This document shows, piece after piece, positions 17,513-26,078 of a stretch of 64,000 nucleotides of DNA (position 1 is the stretch's first letter; each line of letters starts with the position of its first letter). Made by a program: the position numbers and the translations under genes. This stretch comes from RGIG426 sp045639905. GTDB lineage: Bacteria > Bacillota > Clostridia > Oscillospirales > Acutalibacteraceae. The stretch covers positions 174,828-238,827 of the forward strand of contig JAZUDZ010000026.1 of assembly GCA_045639905.1 (NCBI GenBank), written 5' to 3'. The notes below the pieces were generated by a model. That model searched no databases, was not told the origin of the DNA, and was given only the letters and a program-made list of their open reading frames with translations.

Positions 17513-18127
17513 TTATTCATCAGATTCGTTTAGATTCTTTGCAAATTCAGCAAGTTCAATGATTTCATCCAGCGTTGTCTCGGAAGCCGCATTCGGCTCA
17601 TCCATATTTTCTTCTTGTGGTAAGGGTGGAAGCTCTTCTAAAGAACTCACCCCGAAACAACGGAGGAAATTAACGGTTGTTCCGTAAATAAGCGGTCTTC
17701 CCGGAAGTTCCAGTCGACCTTTTTCCTCAATAAGGCCTTTTGTAACCAATCCCTGCATAACAGCCGAACAATCGACACCTCGCACCTGTTCAACATATGC
17801 CCTTGTTACAGGCTGGTTGTAAGCTACGATTGCCAAGACCTCCATAGCCGCCTGAGAAAGCGGTGTATTTCGACGAATCTCTAAAGCGTGACGAACATAA
17901 TCAGCATAATCCCGGTTCGTACATAGTTGATAGGAGTCATCCATCCGAACCATACATATCCCACCTTTACGGGAGTTGATTTCTGACATCAATTCCTCCG
18001 CAAAAGACTTCGTTGTTTCTTCGTCTAATTCCAAGGTTTCTGCCAAGCGAGAAACCTCAATCGGTTCCCCACTAGCAAATAAAACGGCCTCAATCGCCGC
18101 TATATATTTCTTTATCTCCATCTTCAA
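17513..18127 (-). CDS. scpB: Segregation and condensation protein B
   Basis: About 204 residues. ScpB is the winged-helix kite partner of ScpA in the SMC condensin complex that compacts and segregates chromosomes. Family segments are IEAVLFASGEPIEVSRLAE, TPLSQAAMEVLAIVAYNQPVTRAYVEQVRGVDCS and LEEKGRLELPGRPLIYGTT-like. The start is TTG 18127 (AAGGGG 7 bases upstream) or ATG 18121. Either way the gene overlaps the end of scpA by more than 30 bases, indicating translational coupling. Confidence 0.94.
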   Translation of the reverse strand: MKMEIKKYIAAIEAVLFASGEPIEVSRLAETLELDEETTKSFAEELMSEINSRKGGICMVRMDDSYQLCTNRDYADYVRHALEIRRNTPLSQAAMEVLAIVAYNQPVTRAYVEQVRGVDCSAVMQGLVTKGLIEEKGRLELPGRPLIYGTTVNFLRCFGVSSLEELPPLPQEENMDEPNAASETTLDEIIELAEFAKNLNESDE

Positions 18128-18872
18128 CAGTCAACCCCTTGATTAATTCTTGCTCATCTTCCGGCTTAATATTACCGAGCATCTTAATTTGTTGCGATTC
18201 CCCTTCGCCTTCCACCAAAACACGATTACTCTTGACTAGTTCAAGCAAAGCCAAGAATGTAGCAACCAGGTCCGAACGGCTTTCAGCAGTTTCGAACAAA
18301 GAACGGTAAGAAACTTTTCGACCGAAATACAGTTTGCGCAAAACAAAACCGATTTTTGACGCTACAGAAACAATCTTTCTGCTGACAATTTCCTTGAAAG
18401 CTTGGGTTGGCGGGGGTAATTTCCGTTTTCCTCTACCCGCAGCAGATAGGTATGATACAAGCAATACATCCGGCTCATGTTTTAAGCGATATGTTTTATC
18501 CGGCTCGATTTCCATCGGTTCACGAACATACATATCATACCCAACATTTCGGATTGATAAGCGTCGAGCAGCTTCTTGACACAGCTGATAACTAACAAGT
18601 TCACGTGATAAATCCTCGCGAGGATCCTCGCCGTCATCTAATTTAGGAAGTAACATTACTGACTTGATATAAACCAAGCGAGCAGCCATATCTAAGAACT
18701 CAGAAGCAATTTCCATATCCTGTTCTTGCATAAGGGCAATCGTATCCATATACTGCTGCAAAACCTCTGCAATGGGAATGTCACATATATTCAATTTATT
18801 CTTTTGAACTAACTGCAACAAAAGATCAAGAGGTCCTTCGTATACAGGAAGTTTGTATGAAATTGTTTCCAT
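18090..18872 (-). CDS. scpA: Segregation and condensation protein A
   Basis: 260 residues, the kleisin of the SMC complex, bridging SMC heads with ScpB. N-terminal signature YEGPLDLLLQLVQKNKLNICDIPIAEVLQQYM; central acidic stretch; C-terminal winged helix with FLALLELVKSNRV. ATG 18872 was chosen because GAGG sits 6 bases upstream; a longer TTG start at 18884 has no ribosome site. Overlaps scpB at its end and lies 12 bases after the M50 protease gene. Confidence 0.94.
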   Translation of the reverse strand: METISYKLPVYEGPLDLLLQLVQKNKLNICDIPIAEVLQQYMDTIALMQEQDMEIASEFLDMAARLVYIKSVMLLPKLDDGEDPREDLSRELVSYQLCQEAARRLSIRNVGYDMYVREPMEIEPDKTYRLKHEPDVLLVSYLSAAGRGKRKLPPPTQAFKEIVSRKIVSVASKIGFVLRKLYFGRKVSYRSLFETAESRSDLVATFLALLELVKSNRVLVEGEGESQQIKMLGNIKPEDEQELIKGLTVEDGDKEIYSGD

Positions 18873-18884
18873 AAAGAACCTCAA

Positions 18885-19601
18885 TTAAAAATAGTTCGGT
18901 AATCCAAGAGGCGTACAAATTAACCATCCAAGCCAGTGGCTAAGAAAATTCAATGGATACGTCAAAAGCCCCGAGAAAAGCAAAACAATCATGATAATAA
19001 TTACCATTTGCTGGTTTTGTTGAATCTTCCACATCCATTTATCAGGAATGAGTGGAGCAAAAATCCGCGACCCATCCAACGGATAAATCGGCAATAAATT
19101 AAACACGGCCAAACTAAGATTAATATTTGCGAATACCTGAACCAGCACAATATACGCATAAAAAACGATTTCAGACGAATACGAAATGTATCCGTTGGAC
19201 ACAATCAATTCAGAGCCCGCAAAGAATAATACCAGTTTATACAAAAGTAAGGATAAAGCCGCCATTACTATATTCGATAATGGACCGGCAATAGCTGTTA
19301 AGGCCATATCTCTCTTCGGTTTTTTAAAGTTACTGGGATTAACGGGAACCGGTTTTGCATAGCCGAAACCGCAAACAAGTAGCATAATCGTTCCAAACAT
19401 ATCTAAATGATTAGCCGGATTCAAGGTCAATCTACGATTCCACCTTGGTGTATTATCACCAAGTAAATCCGCAGCCAAAGCATGGGCGAACTCATGAACC
19501 GGAAGCATTAAAGCAATCAAAGCGGCATAAGAAAGGACAAGAATAATCACTGTCCATATACTTCCACCCGATTTAATTGTCGACACCAAATTAAAAAGCA
19601 T
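18885..19601 (-). CDS. Site-2 protease family (M50) membrane metalloprotease
   Basis: About 238 residues with some six membrane helices. The zinc motif HEFAHA (HExxH) is in the first helical hairpin, and the second metal/active-site motif is FNLLPIYPLDGSRI in a later helix. Short YwhC-like M50 type without PDZ domain. Such proteases cut substrates within the membrane; many short forms lie upstream of scpA in Firmicutes, as here, and the substrate is unknown. ATG 19601 is preceded by AAGGTGA at good spacing; an ATG 18 bases upstream is less suitable. Confidence 0.9.
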   Translation of the reverse strand: MLFNLVSTIKSGGSIWTVIILVLSYAALIALMLPVHEFAHALAADLLGDNTPRWNRRLTLNPANHLDMFGTIMLLVCGFGYAKPVPVNPSNFKKPKRDMALTAIAGPLSNIVMAALSLLLYKLVLFFAGSELIVSNGYISYSSEIVFYAYIVLVQVFANINLSLAVFNLLPIYPLDGSRIFAPLIPDKWMWKIQQNQQMVIIIMIVLLFSGLLTYPLNFLSHWLGWLICTPLGLPNYF

Positions 19602-19690
19602 TTTGTCACCTTTTTGCATAATATTTCCGCATACTAATGTATTATATATTAATTAAAGGAAAAATACAAGTTTTGAGCCCTTGAAAACAA

Positions 19691-19721
19691 GAAAAGCCGC
19701 CCTCCCTTTCGGAAGAGCGGC
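19691..19721 (-). terminator. Terminator of gdhA
   Basis: On the minus strand an 11-bp stem (19721-19711 with 19705-19695, two G-U pairs) with a GAAA loop, followed by TTTTC. Confidence 0.75.
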
Positions 19722-19735
19722 AAGAAAAACAAGAT

Positions 19736-21085
19736 TTAGAAAGCACCCTGTTCCATCATAGCCTGAGCAACTTTATCGAAACCGGCAATATTAGCACCGG
19801 CAACCAAGTCATAACCAAGACCATATTTTTCGGCAGCAGCGGCAGACATATCATGAATGTTCTTCATGATCTTGTGGAGTTGAGCATCAACCTCTTCTGC
19901 AGTCCAGGAAAGACGCTCGGAGTTTTGACTCATTTCCAAACCAGAAGTAGCCACGCCACCAGCGTTAACGGCTTTGGAAGGAGCAACAATCATACCCTTC
20001 TGTTGACGCAAGAAGTTCAAAGCATCATTGGTTGTGGGCATATTGGCAACTTCAATGTAGTATTTGGTACCATTGGCAACAATCTGCTCAGCCTGTTCCA
20101 TATGGACATCGTTCTGCATTGCAGACGGCATAACAATATCAACTTTAACACCATACGGTTTCTGACCGGCAACAAATTCAACACCAAATTTATCAGCATA
20201 ATCCTGAACGCGGTTACGACCGGAAGAACGCATTTCGAGCAAGTAATTAATCTTCTCCTCGGTAACAACACCATCCGGATCATAGATATATCCGTCAGGA
20301 CCGGAAAGAGTAACAACTTTAGCACCAAGCTGTGCGGCTTTTTTACAAATACCCCAGGTAACATTACCAAAACCAGCGCAGGCAATGGTTTTACCTTCAA
20401 TGGAATCATTTTCATGAGCAAGAACTTCATTCAAATAGTACACTGCTCCATAACCGGTAGCCTCCGGACGAATAAGGGAACCACCATAAGACTGGCCTTT
20501 ACCTGTAAGAACACCATTTTCAAAATTGGCTTTCAAACGACGATACTGGCCAAAAAGGAATCCGATTTCACGTCCACCAACGCCCATGTCACCGGCAGGA
20601 ACGTCAACATCAGGACCGATATAACGATACAAAGCAGACATAAAGGCCTGGCAGAAACGCATGATCTCAGCGTCGGACTTACCAGCAGGATCAAAGTCAG
20701 ATCCACCTTTACCGCCACCCATAGGAAGGCCGGTCAAACTGTTTTTAAAAGTTTGTTCAAATCCCAAGAATTTAATAATGCTCGGGCAAACATTCTTTTG
20801 AAAACGAAGGCCACCTTTATACGGACCAATGGCACCGTTGAACTGGCAACGATAGCCGGTGTTGGTATGCCAGTTGCCATTGTCGTCTTCCCATGTCACA
20901 CGGAAAGTAAACATACGCTCCGGCTCAACCATACGATTCAGAAGGTCTACTTTCTCATATTCCGGATGTTGGTCAATAACCGGCTCCAAAGAAGACAAGA
21001 CCTCTTCGACAGTTTGTACAAACTCAGGCTCATCAGCGTGTTTTGTACGAACGCCTTCCAATACACGATTAAGATATTCGCTCAT
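19736..21085 (-). CDS. gdhA: Glutamate dehydrogenase
   Basis: 449 residues, the hexameric bacterial length. It catalyses 2-oxoglutarate + NH4+ + NAD(P)H to glutamate. Motifs in order: MFTFRVTWEDDNGNW, YKGGLRF, TGLPMGGGKGGSDF (substrate Lys), PAGDMGVGGREIGF, and a Rossmann domain starting IACAGFGNVTWG. The overall sequence resembles the NADP-type biosynthetic enzymes, but cofactor choice cannot be proven by eye. ATG 21085 has GGGGGT just upstream; the in-frame extension to 21121 lacks one. Single-gene unit with its own promoter and terminator. In an ammonia-rich gut it is the likely main ammonia entry. Confidence 0.96.
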   Translation of the reverse strand: MSEYLNRVLEGVRTKHADEPEFVQTVEEVLSSLEPVIDQHPEYEKVDLLNRMVEPERMFTFRVTWEDDNGNWHTNTGYRCQFNGAIGPYKGGLRFQKNVCPSIIKFLGFEQTFKNSLTGLPMGGGKGGSDFDPAGKSDAEIMRFCQAFMSALYRYIGPDVDVPAGDMGVGGREIGFLFGQYRRLKANFENGVLTGKGQSYGGSLIRPEATGYGAVYYLNEVLAHENDSIEGKTIACAGFGNVTWGICKKAAQLGAKVVTLSGPDGYIYDPDGVVTEEKINYLLEMRSSGRNRVQDYADKFGVEFVAGQKPYGVKVDIVMPSAMQNDVHMEQAEQIVANGTKYYIEVANMPTTNDALNFLRQQKGMIVAPSKAVNAGGVATSGLEMSQNSERLSWTAEEVDAQLHKIMKNIHDMSAAAAEKYGLGYDLVAGANIAGFDKVAQAMMEQGAF

Positions 21086-21124
21086 AATATTACCCCCTAA
21101 ATAAGAATAAAAATTTACCAATTC

Positions 21125-21154
21125 AATTTACCACTCACACCCCTTTTAAGTCAA
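21125..21154 (-). promoter_or_regulatory. Possible promoter of gdhA
   Basis: On the minus strand TTGACT (21154-21149), 18-base spacer, TAAATT (21130-21125). The spacer holds GGGGTGTGAGTGG, unusually G-rich for an intergenic region. Confidence 0.45.
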
Positions 21155-21257
21155 GATTTTTCATAAATATTCTTAAAAAAATAGGTAAAGTCTCTCAAAC
21201 ATATTAACGAAAATGGTATGCTTTATTATCAAAATAATAAAAAATCAAAAAAAACTC

Positions 21258-21286
21258 TTGATTTTATGTTTCAGTTTTGCTAATAT
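21258..21286 (+). promoter_or_regulatory. Promoter of rpmB
   Basis: TTGATT (21258-21263), 17-base spacer ending in TGC, TAATAT (21281-21286); the same extended -10 TGCTAATAT as the tRNA-Leu promoter. Confidence 0.7.
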
Positions 21287-21341
21287 ACTCTTGTTTCTGT
21301 AACTCGTAATCTTACGAGAATGCAAAGGAGGTGCCAACACC

Positions 21342-21530
21342 ATGGCAAAATGTGATATTTGCGGCAAGAGCGTAGCATTCGGTATTCGAGTTTCTCACTC
21401 CCATCGCCGTAGCAACCGTACTTGGAAACCAAATATTAAGCGCGTTAAAGTAATCGTTAATGGCACACCGAAACATGCATATGTTTGCTCTCGTTGCTTG
21501 CGCTCTGGCAAGGTTACTCGTGCGGTCTAA
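21342..21530 (+). CDS. rpmB: 50S ribosomal protein L28
   Basis: 62 residues, normal length. The protein carries the zinc-ribbon form: CDICGKS at the N-terminus and YVCSRCLRSGKV at the C-terminus give two CxxC pairs. It also has the L28 core FGIRVSHSHRRSNRTWKPNIKRV. AAAGGAGGTG precedes ATG 21342. Own promoter and terminator. Confidence 0.97.
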   Translation: MAKCDICGKSVAFGIRVSHSHRRSNRTWKPNIKRVKVIVNGTPKHAYVCSRCLRSGKVTRAV

Positions 21531-21561
21531 TGACTGTAATTTAACAATCAATGACAAAAGC

Positions 21562-21595
21562 TCCGACAGCATATCGCTGTCGGAATTTTGCTTTA
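21562..21595 (+). terminator. Terminator after rpmB
   Basis: 9-bp stem TCCGACAGC/GCTGTCGGA (21562-21570, 21576-21584) then ATTTTGCTTT. Confidence 0.75.
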
Positions 21596-21608
21596 AAGAG
21601 GTGCTTTT

Positions 21609-23069
21609 ATGAATCGACCAAATTATTTTGTTCGTGATAATCTTTCCGCATTAACGGACTTTTACGAATTAACAATGGGATGCGGTTATTTCGACGAAGG
21701 AATGGAAGATGTCGTTGCCTATTTTGATATGTTTTTCAGAAGCATCCCCGATGATGGCGGTTTTGCCATTATGGCCGGTGTTGAACAAATTATTGAATAT
21801 TTAAAAAATCTTTCTTTCAACGATAATGATATTGAATTTCTTCGTTCCAAAAACATATTCAGCGAAAATTTCTTGTCCTATCTCAGAAATTTCAAGTTTT
21901 GCTGTGATGTTTGGGCCGTTCCGGAAGGAACCCCTATTTTTCCATCAGAACCAATTGTCACTGTCCGTGGTCCGGTTATCCAAGCACAATTGATAGAAAC
22001 GATGATCTTGCTTACTATCAACCATCAATCCTTAATCGCGACAAAAACAAATCGAATCGTTCGCGCTGCCCAAGGTAGACCAGTTATGGAATTTGGCTCC
22101 CGACGCGCTCAAGGCTATGATGGTGCCGTCTACGGAGCTCGTGCAGCCTTTATTGGAGGATGCTGCGGAACCGCGTGCACTTTATCCGATCAAGCCTTTG
22201 GTATCCCGGCTTTAGGCACAATGGCTCATAGTTGGATTCAAGTTTTTGACAACGAGCTTGAAGCCTTCAAAGCTTATGCCAGACGTTATCCGAAATCGTG
22301 CACGCTCTTGGTTGATACCTATAATGTTTTGAAATCCGGTATTCCGAATGCCATCCGAACCTTTGATGAAGAATTAGTTCCTTTAGGACTTAGACCGGTT
22401 GGAATACGTATTGATTCCGGTGATATAACGTATTTAACAAAACGCGCCAGAAAAATGCTTGATGAAGCAGGTTATCCTGATTGTAAAATTACAGCTTCCA
22501 ACTCTCTTGACGAGTACATCATCCGTGACATGATTGCTCAGGGTGCACAAATTGATAATTTTGGAGTTGGCGAACGATTAATCACAGCCTCCTCCGATCC
22601 CGTATTCGGTGGTGTTTATAAACTTTGCGCCGTTGAAAAGAACGGGAAGGTTGTTCCTCGTATAAAAATCAGTGAGAATGTATCTAAAATTACCAATCCT
22701 GATTTCAAGAAGGTTTGGAGACTTTATGACAAAGAAACCGGAAAAGCTATTGCCGATGTTATTACAAAACACGACGAAGTGATTGACGATTCTAAACCTT
22801 ATGAGATTTTCAGTCCCGAACACACATGGAAACGTAAACTAGTTGAAAATTTTGTAGCCAAACCGTTGCTGGTTCAACTTTTTGACAAGGGTAAATGTGT
22901 ATACAACTCCCCTTCCGTTGAAGAGATTAAAACATTCTGCCAGCAACAAATTGACACACTTTGGGACGAAGTAACGCGTTTTGAAAACCCGCATTCTTAC
23001 TACGTTGACTTGTCTCAAGCGCTTTGGGATGAAAAACAGGAATTGTTATCAAAATCCAGTAAAATTTAA
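21609..23069 (+). CDS. pncB: Nicotinate phosphoribosyltransferase
   Basis: 486 residues, the Firmicute length. It makes nicotinate mononucleotide from nicotinate and PRPP in the Preiss-Handler/NAD salvage pathway, with ATP. Signatures are ALTDFYELTMGCGYF, the EFGSRRAQGYDGAVYGARAAFIGGC block, GTMAHSWIQ and RPVGIRIDSGDITYL. The ATG follows AAAGAGGTG. The NAD synthetase gene nadE lies further along at 52702 and would complete the route. A glycine riboswitch follows directly, so pncB is transcribed separately from the symporter. Confidence 0.95.
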   Translation: MNRPNYFVRDNLSALTDFYELTMGCGYFDEGMEDVVAYFDMFFRSIPDDGGFAIMAGVEQIIEYLKNLSFNDNDIEFLRSKNIFSENFLSYLRNFKFCCDVWAVPEGTPIFPSEPIVTVRGPVIQAQLIETMILLTINHQSLIATKTNRIVRAAQGRPVMEFGSRRAQGYDGAVYGARAAFIGGCCGTACTLSDQAFGIPALGTMAHSWIQVFDNELEAFKAYARRYPKSCTLLVDTYNVLKSGIPNAIRTFDEELVPLGLRPVGIRIDSGDITYLTKRARKMLDEAGYPDCKITASNSLDEYIIRDMIAQGAQIDNFGVGERLITASSDPVFGGVYKLCAVEKNGKVVPRIKISENVSKITNPDFKKVWRLYDKETGKAIADVITKHDEVIDDSKPYEIFSPEHTWKRKLVENFVAKPLLVQLFDKGKCVYNSPSVEEIKTFCQQQIDTLWDEVTRFENPHSYYVDLSQALWDEKQELLSKSSKI

Positions 23070-23088
23070 TACTATTTGTTAGATGAAA

Positions 23089-23245
23089 CCTACAGGAAAT
23101 TAGACGCATGTCTTCCCGAAGGAGCAACACTCTCAGGTCCCCAGACTGTAGGCGGATAACCATCTGGAGAAGCTCAATTACTGAGTGCCGAAGGGGCAAG
23201 AATTAATTGTATTAGTTCCAATCTCTCAGGCAAAAGGACAGATTG
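23089..23245 (+). ncRNA. Glycine riboswitch, tandem aptamers
   Basis: Two aptamer-like blocks precede the symporter gene. Aptamer 2 is textbook: P1 ATCTG/CAGAT (23162-23166, 23239-23243) around TGGAGAAGC, TGCCGAAGGGGCAA and CTCTCAGGCAAAAGGACAG. Aptamer 1 has P1 CCTACAG/CTGTAGG (23089-23095, 23146-23152) and the core CCCGAAGGAGCAAC and CTCTCAGGTCCCCAGAC, but it lacks the usual GGAGAG start and the AAAAGGAC run. The linker of 9 bases (23153-23161) is typical. Glycine binding should switch expression of the transporter, either as uptake control or, in many bacteria, for sodium-coupled amino-acid transport. Confidence 0.93.
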
Positions 23246-23279
23246 TATTCAATAATAAAGAATACTGATTAATTATGCA

Positions 23280-23317
23280 ATGAGCTTTCTATCATTTAGA
23301 TAGAAAGCTCATTTTAT
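23280..23317 (+). terminator. Riboswitch-controlled terminator
   Basis: 14-bp stem (23280-23293 with 23299-23312, ATGAGCTTTCTATC and complement) followed by TTTTAT, sitting between aptamer 2 and the GGAGG site of the symporter gene. Position suggests it is the expression platform; the antiterminator pairing is not resolved by eye. Confidence 0.7.
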
Positions 23318-23330
23318 ATGGAGGTTTATC

Positions 23331-24872
23331 ATGCAATGGGTCGCACAAATCAATGATGCAATTAACAGTTTTATATGGGTAAAAATCGGAATTTGGCTTT
23401 TATTCGGATCCGGTGTATTAATGACCATTCTTACAGGATTTTTTCAATTTGGTCACGTACGACACTGGTTAAAGAACACAGTTGGAAGCTTATTTAAAAA
23501 GGATGTTATCGGACATACAAATGAAAAGGGAGCCATTTCCCCATTTCAAGCACTTTGTACCGCATTAGCAGCCACAATAGGAACGGGAAATATTGCCGGT
23601 GTTGCAGCAGCAATTGTTATCGGCGGGCCCGGAGCTATTTTCTGGATGTGGATAGCAGCTCTGTTTGGCATGATGACCAGCTTTTCAGAAAATGTGCTCG
23701 GACTTTATTTTCGAAGAAAAAATCCTGATGGACAGTGGGCCGGCGGAGCAATGTATTACCTAAAAGACGGTTTGGGTCAGAAAAAAGGATGTAAATGGCT
23801 TGGAACGATATTAGCTTCAGCATTTGCCGCATTTGCCATTCTTGCTTCATTTGGAATCGGCAATATGGGACAAGTAAATAAAATCGTCGCAAATGTAATC
23901 GATGCTTTTCCTATCTCCTCCCTGCAAAGCCATACTTTATATGAAGGGGGCGTTTCCGTTTACGCTTTCATCATTGGCATTATTCTAATGCTTTTAACAG
24001 CCACCATTGTTTTAGGAGGACTCAAACGAATTGCATCTGTCGCGGAAAAAGTCGTACCGTTTATGGTAATTCTGTTTGTTGTAGGAAGTCTCAGTATAAT
24101 TGCCGTAAACTATCATCAAATTCTCCCCGCCTTTAAAGCGATATTTTGTAACGCCTTTAAACTAAATTCCGTCGCCGGCGGTGGCCTTGGATACCTGATC
24201 AGTACCGTAATCACACAAGGATTCAAAAGAGGTATTTTTTCAAACGAAGCGGGACTGGGTTCTGCCGTTATGGTCAACTCAAATTCAAATGTTAAGGAAC
24301 CGGTCCAGCAAGGTATGTGGGGAATCTTCGAAGTATTCACGGACACAATTGTTGTATGTACAATGACGGCGTTAGTCGTGTTAACCTCCGGTGTATATGA
24401 TTTAACGACCGGAACCATTCCGGAAGGCGTCACAGATGCTACACTCGTTGCAAACTCTTTCAACTCCGTCTTTAGTTATTGCAACATCGGAAGTAAGTTC
24501 ATCGCCGTTGCTATGTTCTTATTTGCATTCACAACTATTTTAGGATGGTCACACTATGGTTCAACCGCTTGTCATTATCTATTTGGGGATAAAGGCGTTA
24601 AAATCTATAAAATCATCTTTGTACTCTTTGTTATAGCAGGCTCTTTGATGACATCATCACTTGCATGGGATATATCTGACACATTTAACGCTCTTATGAT
24701 GATCCCAAACTTGATCGGCATCATATCATTATCGGGATTAATTATGAAAATCACCAAGAATTATAAAGATAGAAAATTGAAAAATCATTCTGTACAACCA
24801 ATGTTGTCGTTCTTCCCGGACATCCAAAAAACCTTTGAAAATCAACAAAAAAACAACGCAATAGAGAAGTAA
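23331..24872 (+). CDS. Alanine or glycine:cation symporter, AGCS family
   Basis: 513 residues, about 11 membrane helices. Na+- or H+-coupled uptake of alanine/glycine across the cytoplasmic membrane. Family signatures are SPFQALCTALAATIGTGNIAGVAAAIVIGGPGA-type N-terminal block, WMWIAALFGMMTSFSENVLG, GGAMYYLKDG, FSNEAGLGSAV and the late TILGWSHYG. The ATG has GGAGG 7 bases upstream. The glycine riboswitch directly in front argues for glycine as regulator and probable substrate. (Motif quoted is split over helices 2-3; see residues about 70-115.). Confidence 0.94.
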   Translation: MQWVAQINDAINSFIWVKIGIWLLFGSGVLMTILTGFFQFGHVRHWLKNTVGSLFKKDVIGHTNEKGAISPFQALCTALAATIGTGNIAGVAAAIVIGGPGAIFWMWIAALFGMMTSFSENVLGLYFRRKNPDGQWAGGAMYYLKDGLGQKKGCKWLGTILASAFAAFAILASFGIGNMGQVNKIVANVIDAFPISSLQSHTLYEGGVSVYAFIIGIILMLLTATIVLGGLKRIASVAEKVVPFMVILFVVGSLSIIAVNYHQILPAFKAIFCNAFKLNSVAGGGLGYLISTVITQGFKRGIFSNEAGLGSAVMVNSNSNVKEPVQQGMWGIFEVFTDTIVVCTMTALVVLTSGVYDLTTGTIPEGVTDATLVANSFNSVFSYCNIGSKFIAVAMFLFAFTTILGWSHYGSTACHYLFGDKGVKIYKIIFVLFVIAGSLMTSSLAWDISDTFNALMMIPNLIGIISLSGLIMKITKNYKDRKLKNHSVQPMLSFFPDIQKTFENQQKNNAIEK

Positions 24873-24928
24873 CACTCCTTTTCTACACTATATTCTCAAA
24901 TTATTTATATTATTCTCAAAATTTTTTA

Positions 24929-25080
24929 TTGACATTTACCAAACATTGTTGTACGATAGTTGCAGAGATAATATGCATTCAACTAAGAATCGACATTTAA
25001 TTAGAAATTACCTGTCTTTTTCTTGTTTTTCCTTTTCGGCAGAGGCTCCGTACCAATGGGTACGGAGCTTCTGTCGTTTA
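24929..25080 (+). ncRNA. Candidate small RNA with promoter and terminator-like hairpin
   Basis: This 275-base gap holds a promoter TTGACA (24929-24934), 17-base spacer, TACGAT (24952-24957). About 115 bases later comes an 18-bp hairpin without mismatch (25037-25054 with 25059-25076, two G-U pairs, AATG loop), followed by TTTATAT. A further promoter for the next gene lies beyond, at 25091. The unit could therefore be a free small RNA of about 115 nt. A reading frame runs across it but has no ribosome site and continues into the next gene, so it is probably not translated. No known RNA family recognised. Confidence 0.45.
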
Positions 25081-25090
25081 TATATTCCAT

Positions 25091-25119
25091 TTTACATAAA
25101 TAGCAAAAAGTTGTATAAT
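25091..25119 (+). promoter_or_regulatory. Promoter of the AEC transporter gene
   Basis: TTTACA (25091-25096), 17-base spacer, TATAAT (25114-25119). It rules out an ATG at 25118 as the start of the next gene. Confidence 0.7.
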
Positions 25120-25147
25120 GACTTGGAAAGAAAAAGAGGTGAATGTC

Positions 25148-26065
25148 TTGAATGCAAATGTTTTAAGCCAGATGATTACTTTGTTTCTTATGATGTCAAT
25201 TGGGTTTGCATGTAACAAATGCAAAATCATGAACGAAGCCTTCAACAAATATTTATCTAAATTCATCCTCTATGTGTCTCTTCCCTCGATGATTATAGCG
25301 GCAGTTTTAGGAACAGACCACACTCTTCCAAATTCGAAAGTTTTTATACTATTGGCATTGGCTGCCGGAATGTATGTTTTCCTTATTCTCCTTTCGATTT
25401 TTTTCGCATGGATTATGAAATGTCCAAAGGAAACAAAAGGAATTTATATTTGCTTATTTATTTTTTCGAACATCGGCTTCATGGGATTCCCCGTCGTAAA
25501 AGTATTATATGGTGATATCGCTGTATTTTACGCATCCATTTTTCAAATCCCCTTCGCCCTTCTATCCTATACACTCGGAGCCGGTTTAATATCGAAACAA
25601 AAACCGACATTAAACAATTTTCGAAGGGCCCTCCTTCAGCCTGGTATCATTTCCGCAATAATTGCCATTTTGTTCTACTTGTTAAATATGAGTATGCCTA
25701 CCGTGCTTTTCAACGTATTCGATTATTTAGGAAGTATGACCACACCGGCATCTATGTTGATTATAGGATCCACTATTGCCTGCTATCCTTTAAAGAAAGT
25801 GTTTGTTTCTTGGAGACTATACATAATGTCAGTTATAAAACAGCTCGCATTTCCTTTTGTTTTATGGCTCATTATAAGAGATTTGCCGATTGATCCTATG
25901 ATGATTGGTGTCACTGTTATGCTCACCGCTATGCCCGTTGCCACAAATTGCACTATGTTCTGCCACGAATATAATGCCGATGCAGAACTCGCCTCTGCTG
26001 CTGTCTTTCTATCCACGGTAATTTCAGTAGTTACCATTCCCATCATTTCCTCGATTCTTGTATAA
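25148..26065 (+). CDS. AEC family transporter (auxin-efflux-carrier type)
   Basis: 305 residues with about ten membrane helices in two halves. The fold and the family's broken-helix Asn/Pro segments are seen (YVSLPSMIIAAVL, FSNIGFMGFPVVK, TPASMLIIGSTIA, AMPVATNCTMFC). Members export or import carboxylates and other small anions such as malate; the substrate here is unknown. The start is TTG 25148: AGAGGTGA is 6-7 bases upstream, while the upstream ATG at 25118 lies in the -10 box. 13 bases before cca. Confidence 0.88.
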   Translation: MNANVLSQMITLFLMMSIGFACNKCKIMNEAFNKYLSKFILYVSLPSMIIAAVLGTDHTLPNSKVFILLALAAGMYVFLILLSIFFAWIMKCPKETKGIYICLFIFSNIGFMGFPVVKVLYGDIAVFYASIFQIPFALLSYTLGAGLISKQKPTLNNFRRALLQPGIISAIIAILFYLLNMSMPTVLFNVFDYLGSMTTPASMLIIGSTIACYPLKKVFVSWRLYIMSVIKQLAFPFVLWLIIRDLPIDPMMIGVTVMLTAMPVATNCTMFCHEYNADAELASAAVFLSTVISVVTIPIISSILV

Positions 26066-26078
26066 GGAGCTCATTAAC

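Noticed and set aside
19853..21100. 415-residue open frame on the plus strand opposite gdhA
   Set aside because: It is the antisense shadow of a well-conserved gdhA, with no ribosome site or protein-like pattern.
24946..25215. 89-residue frame across the gap before the AEC gene
   Set aside because: No ribosome site, runs through a hairpin and promoter into the next gene; better explained as non-coding.
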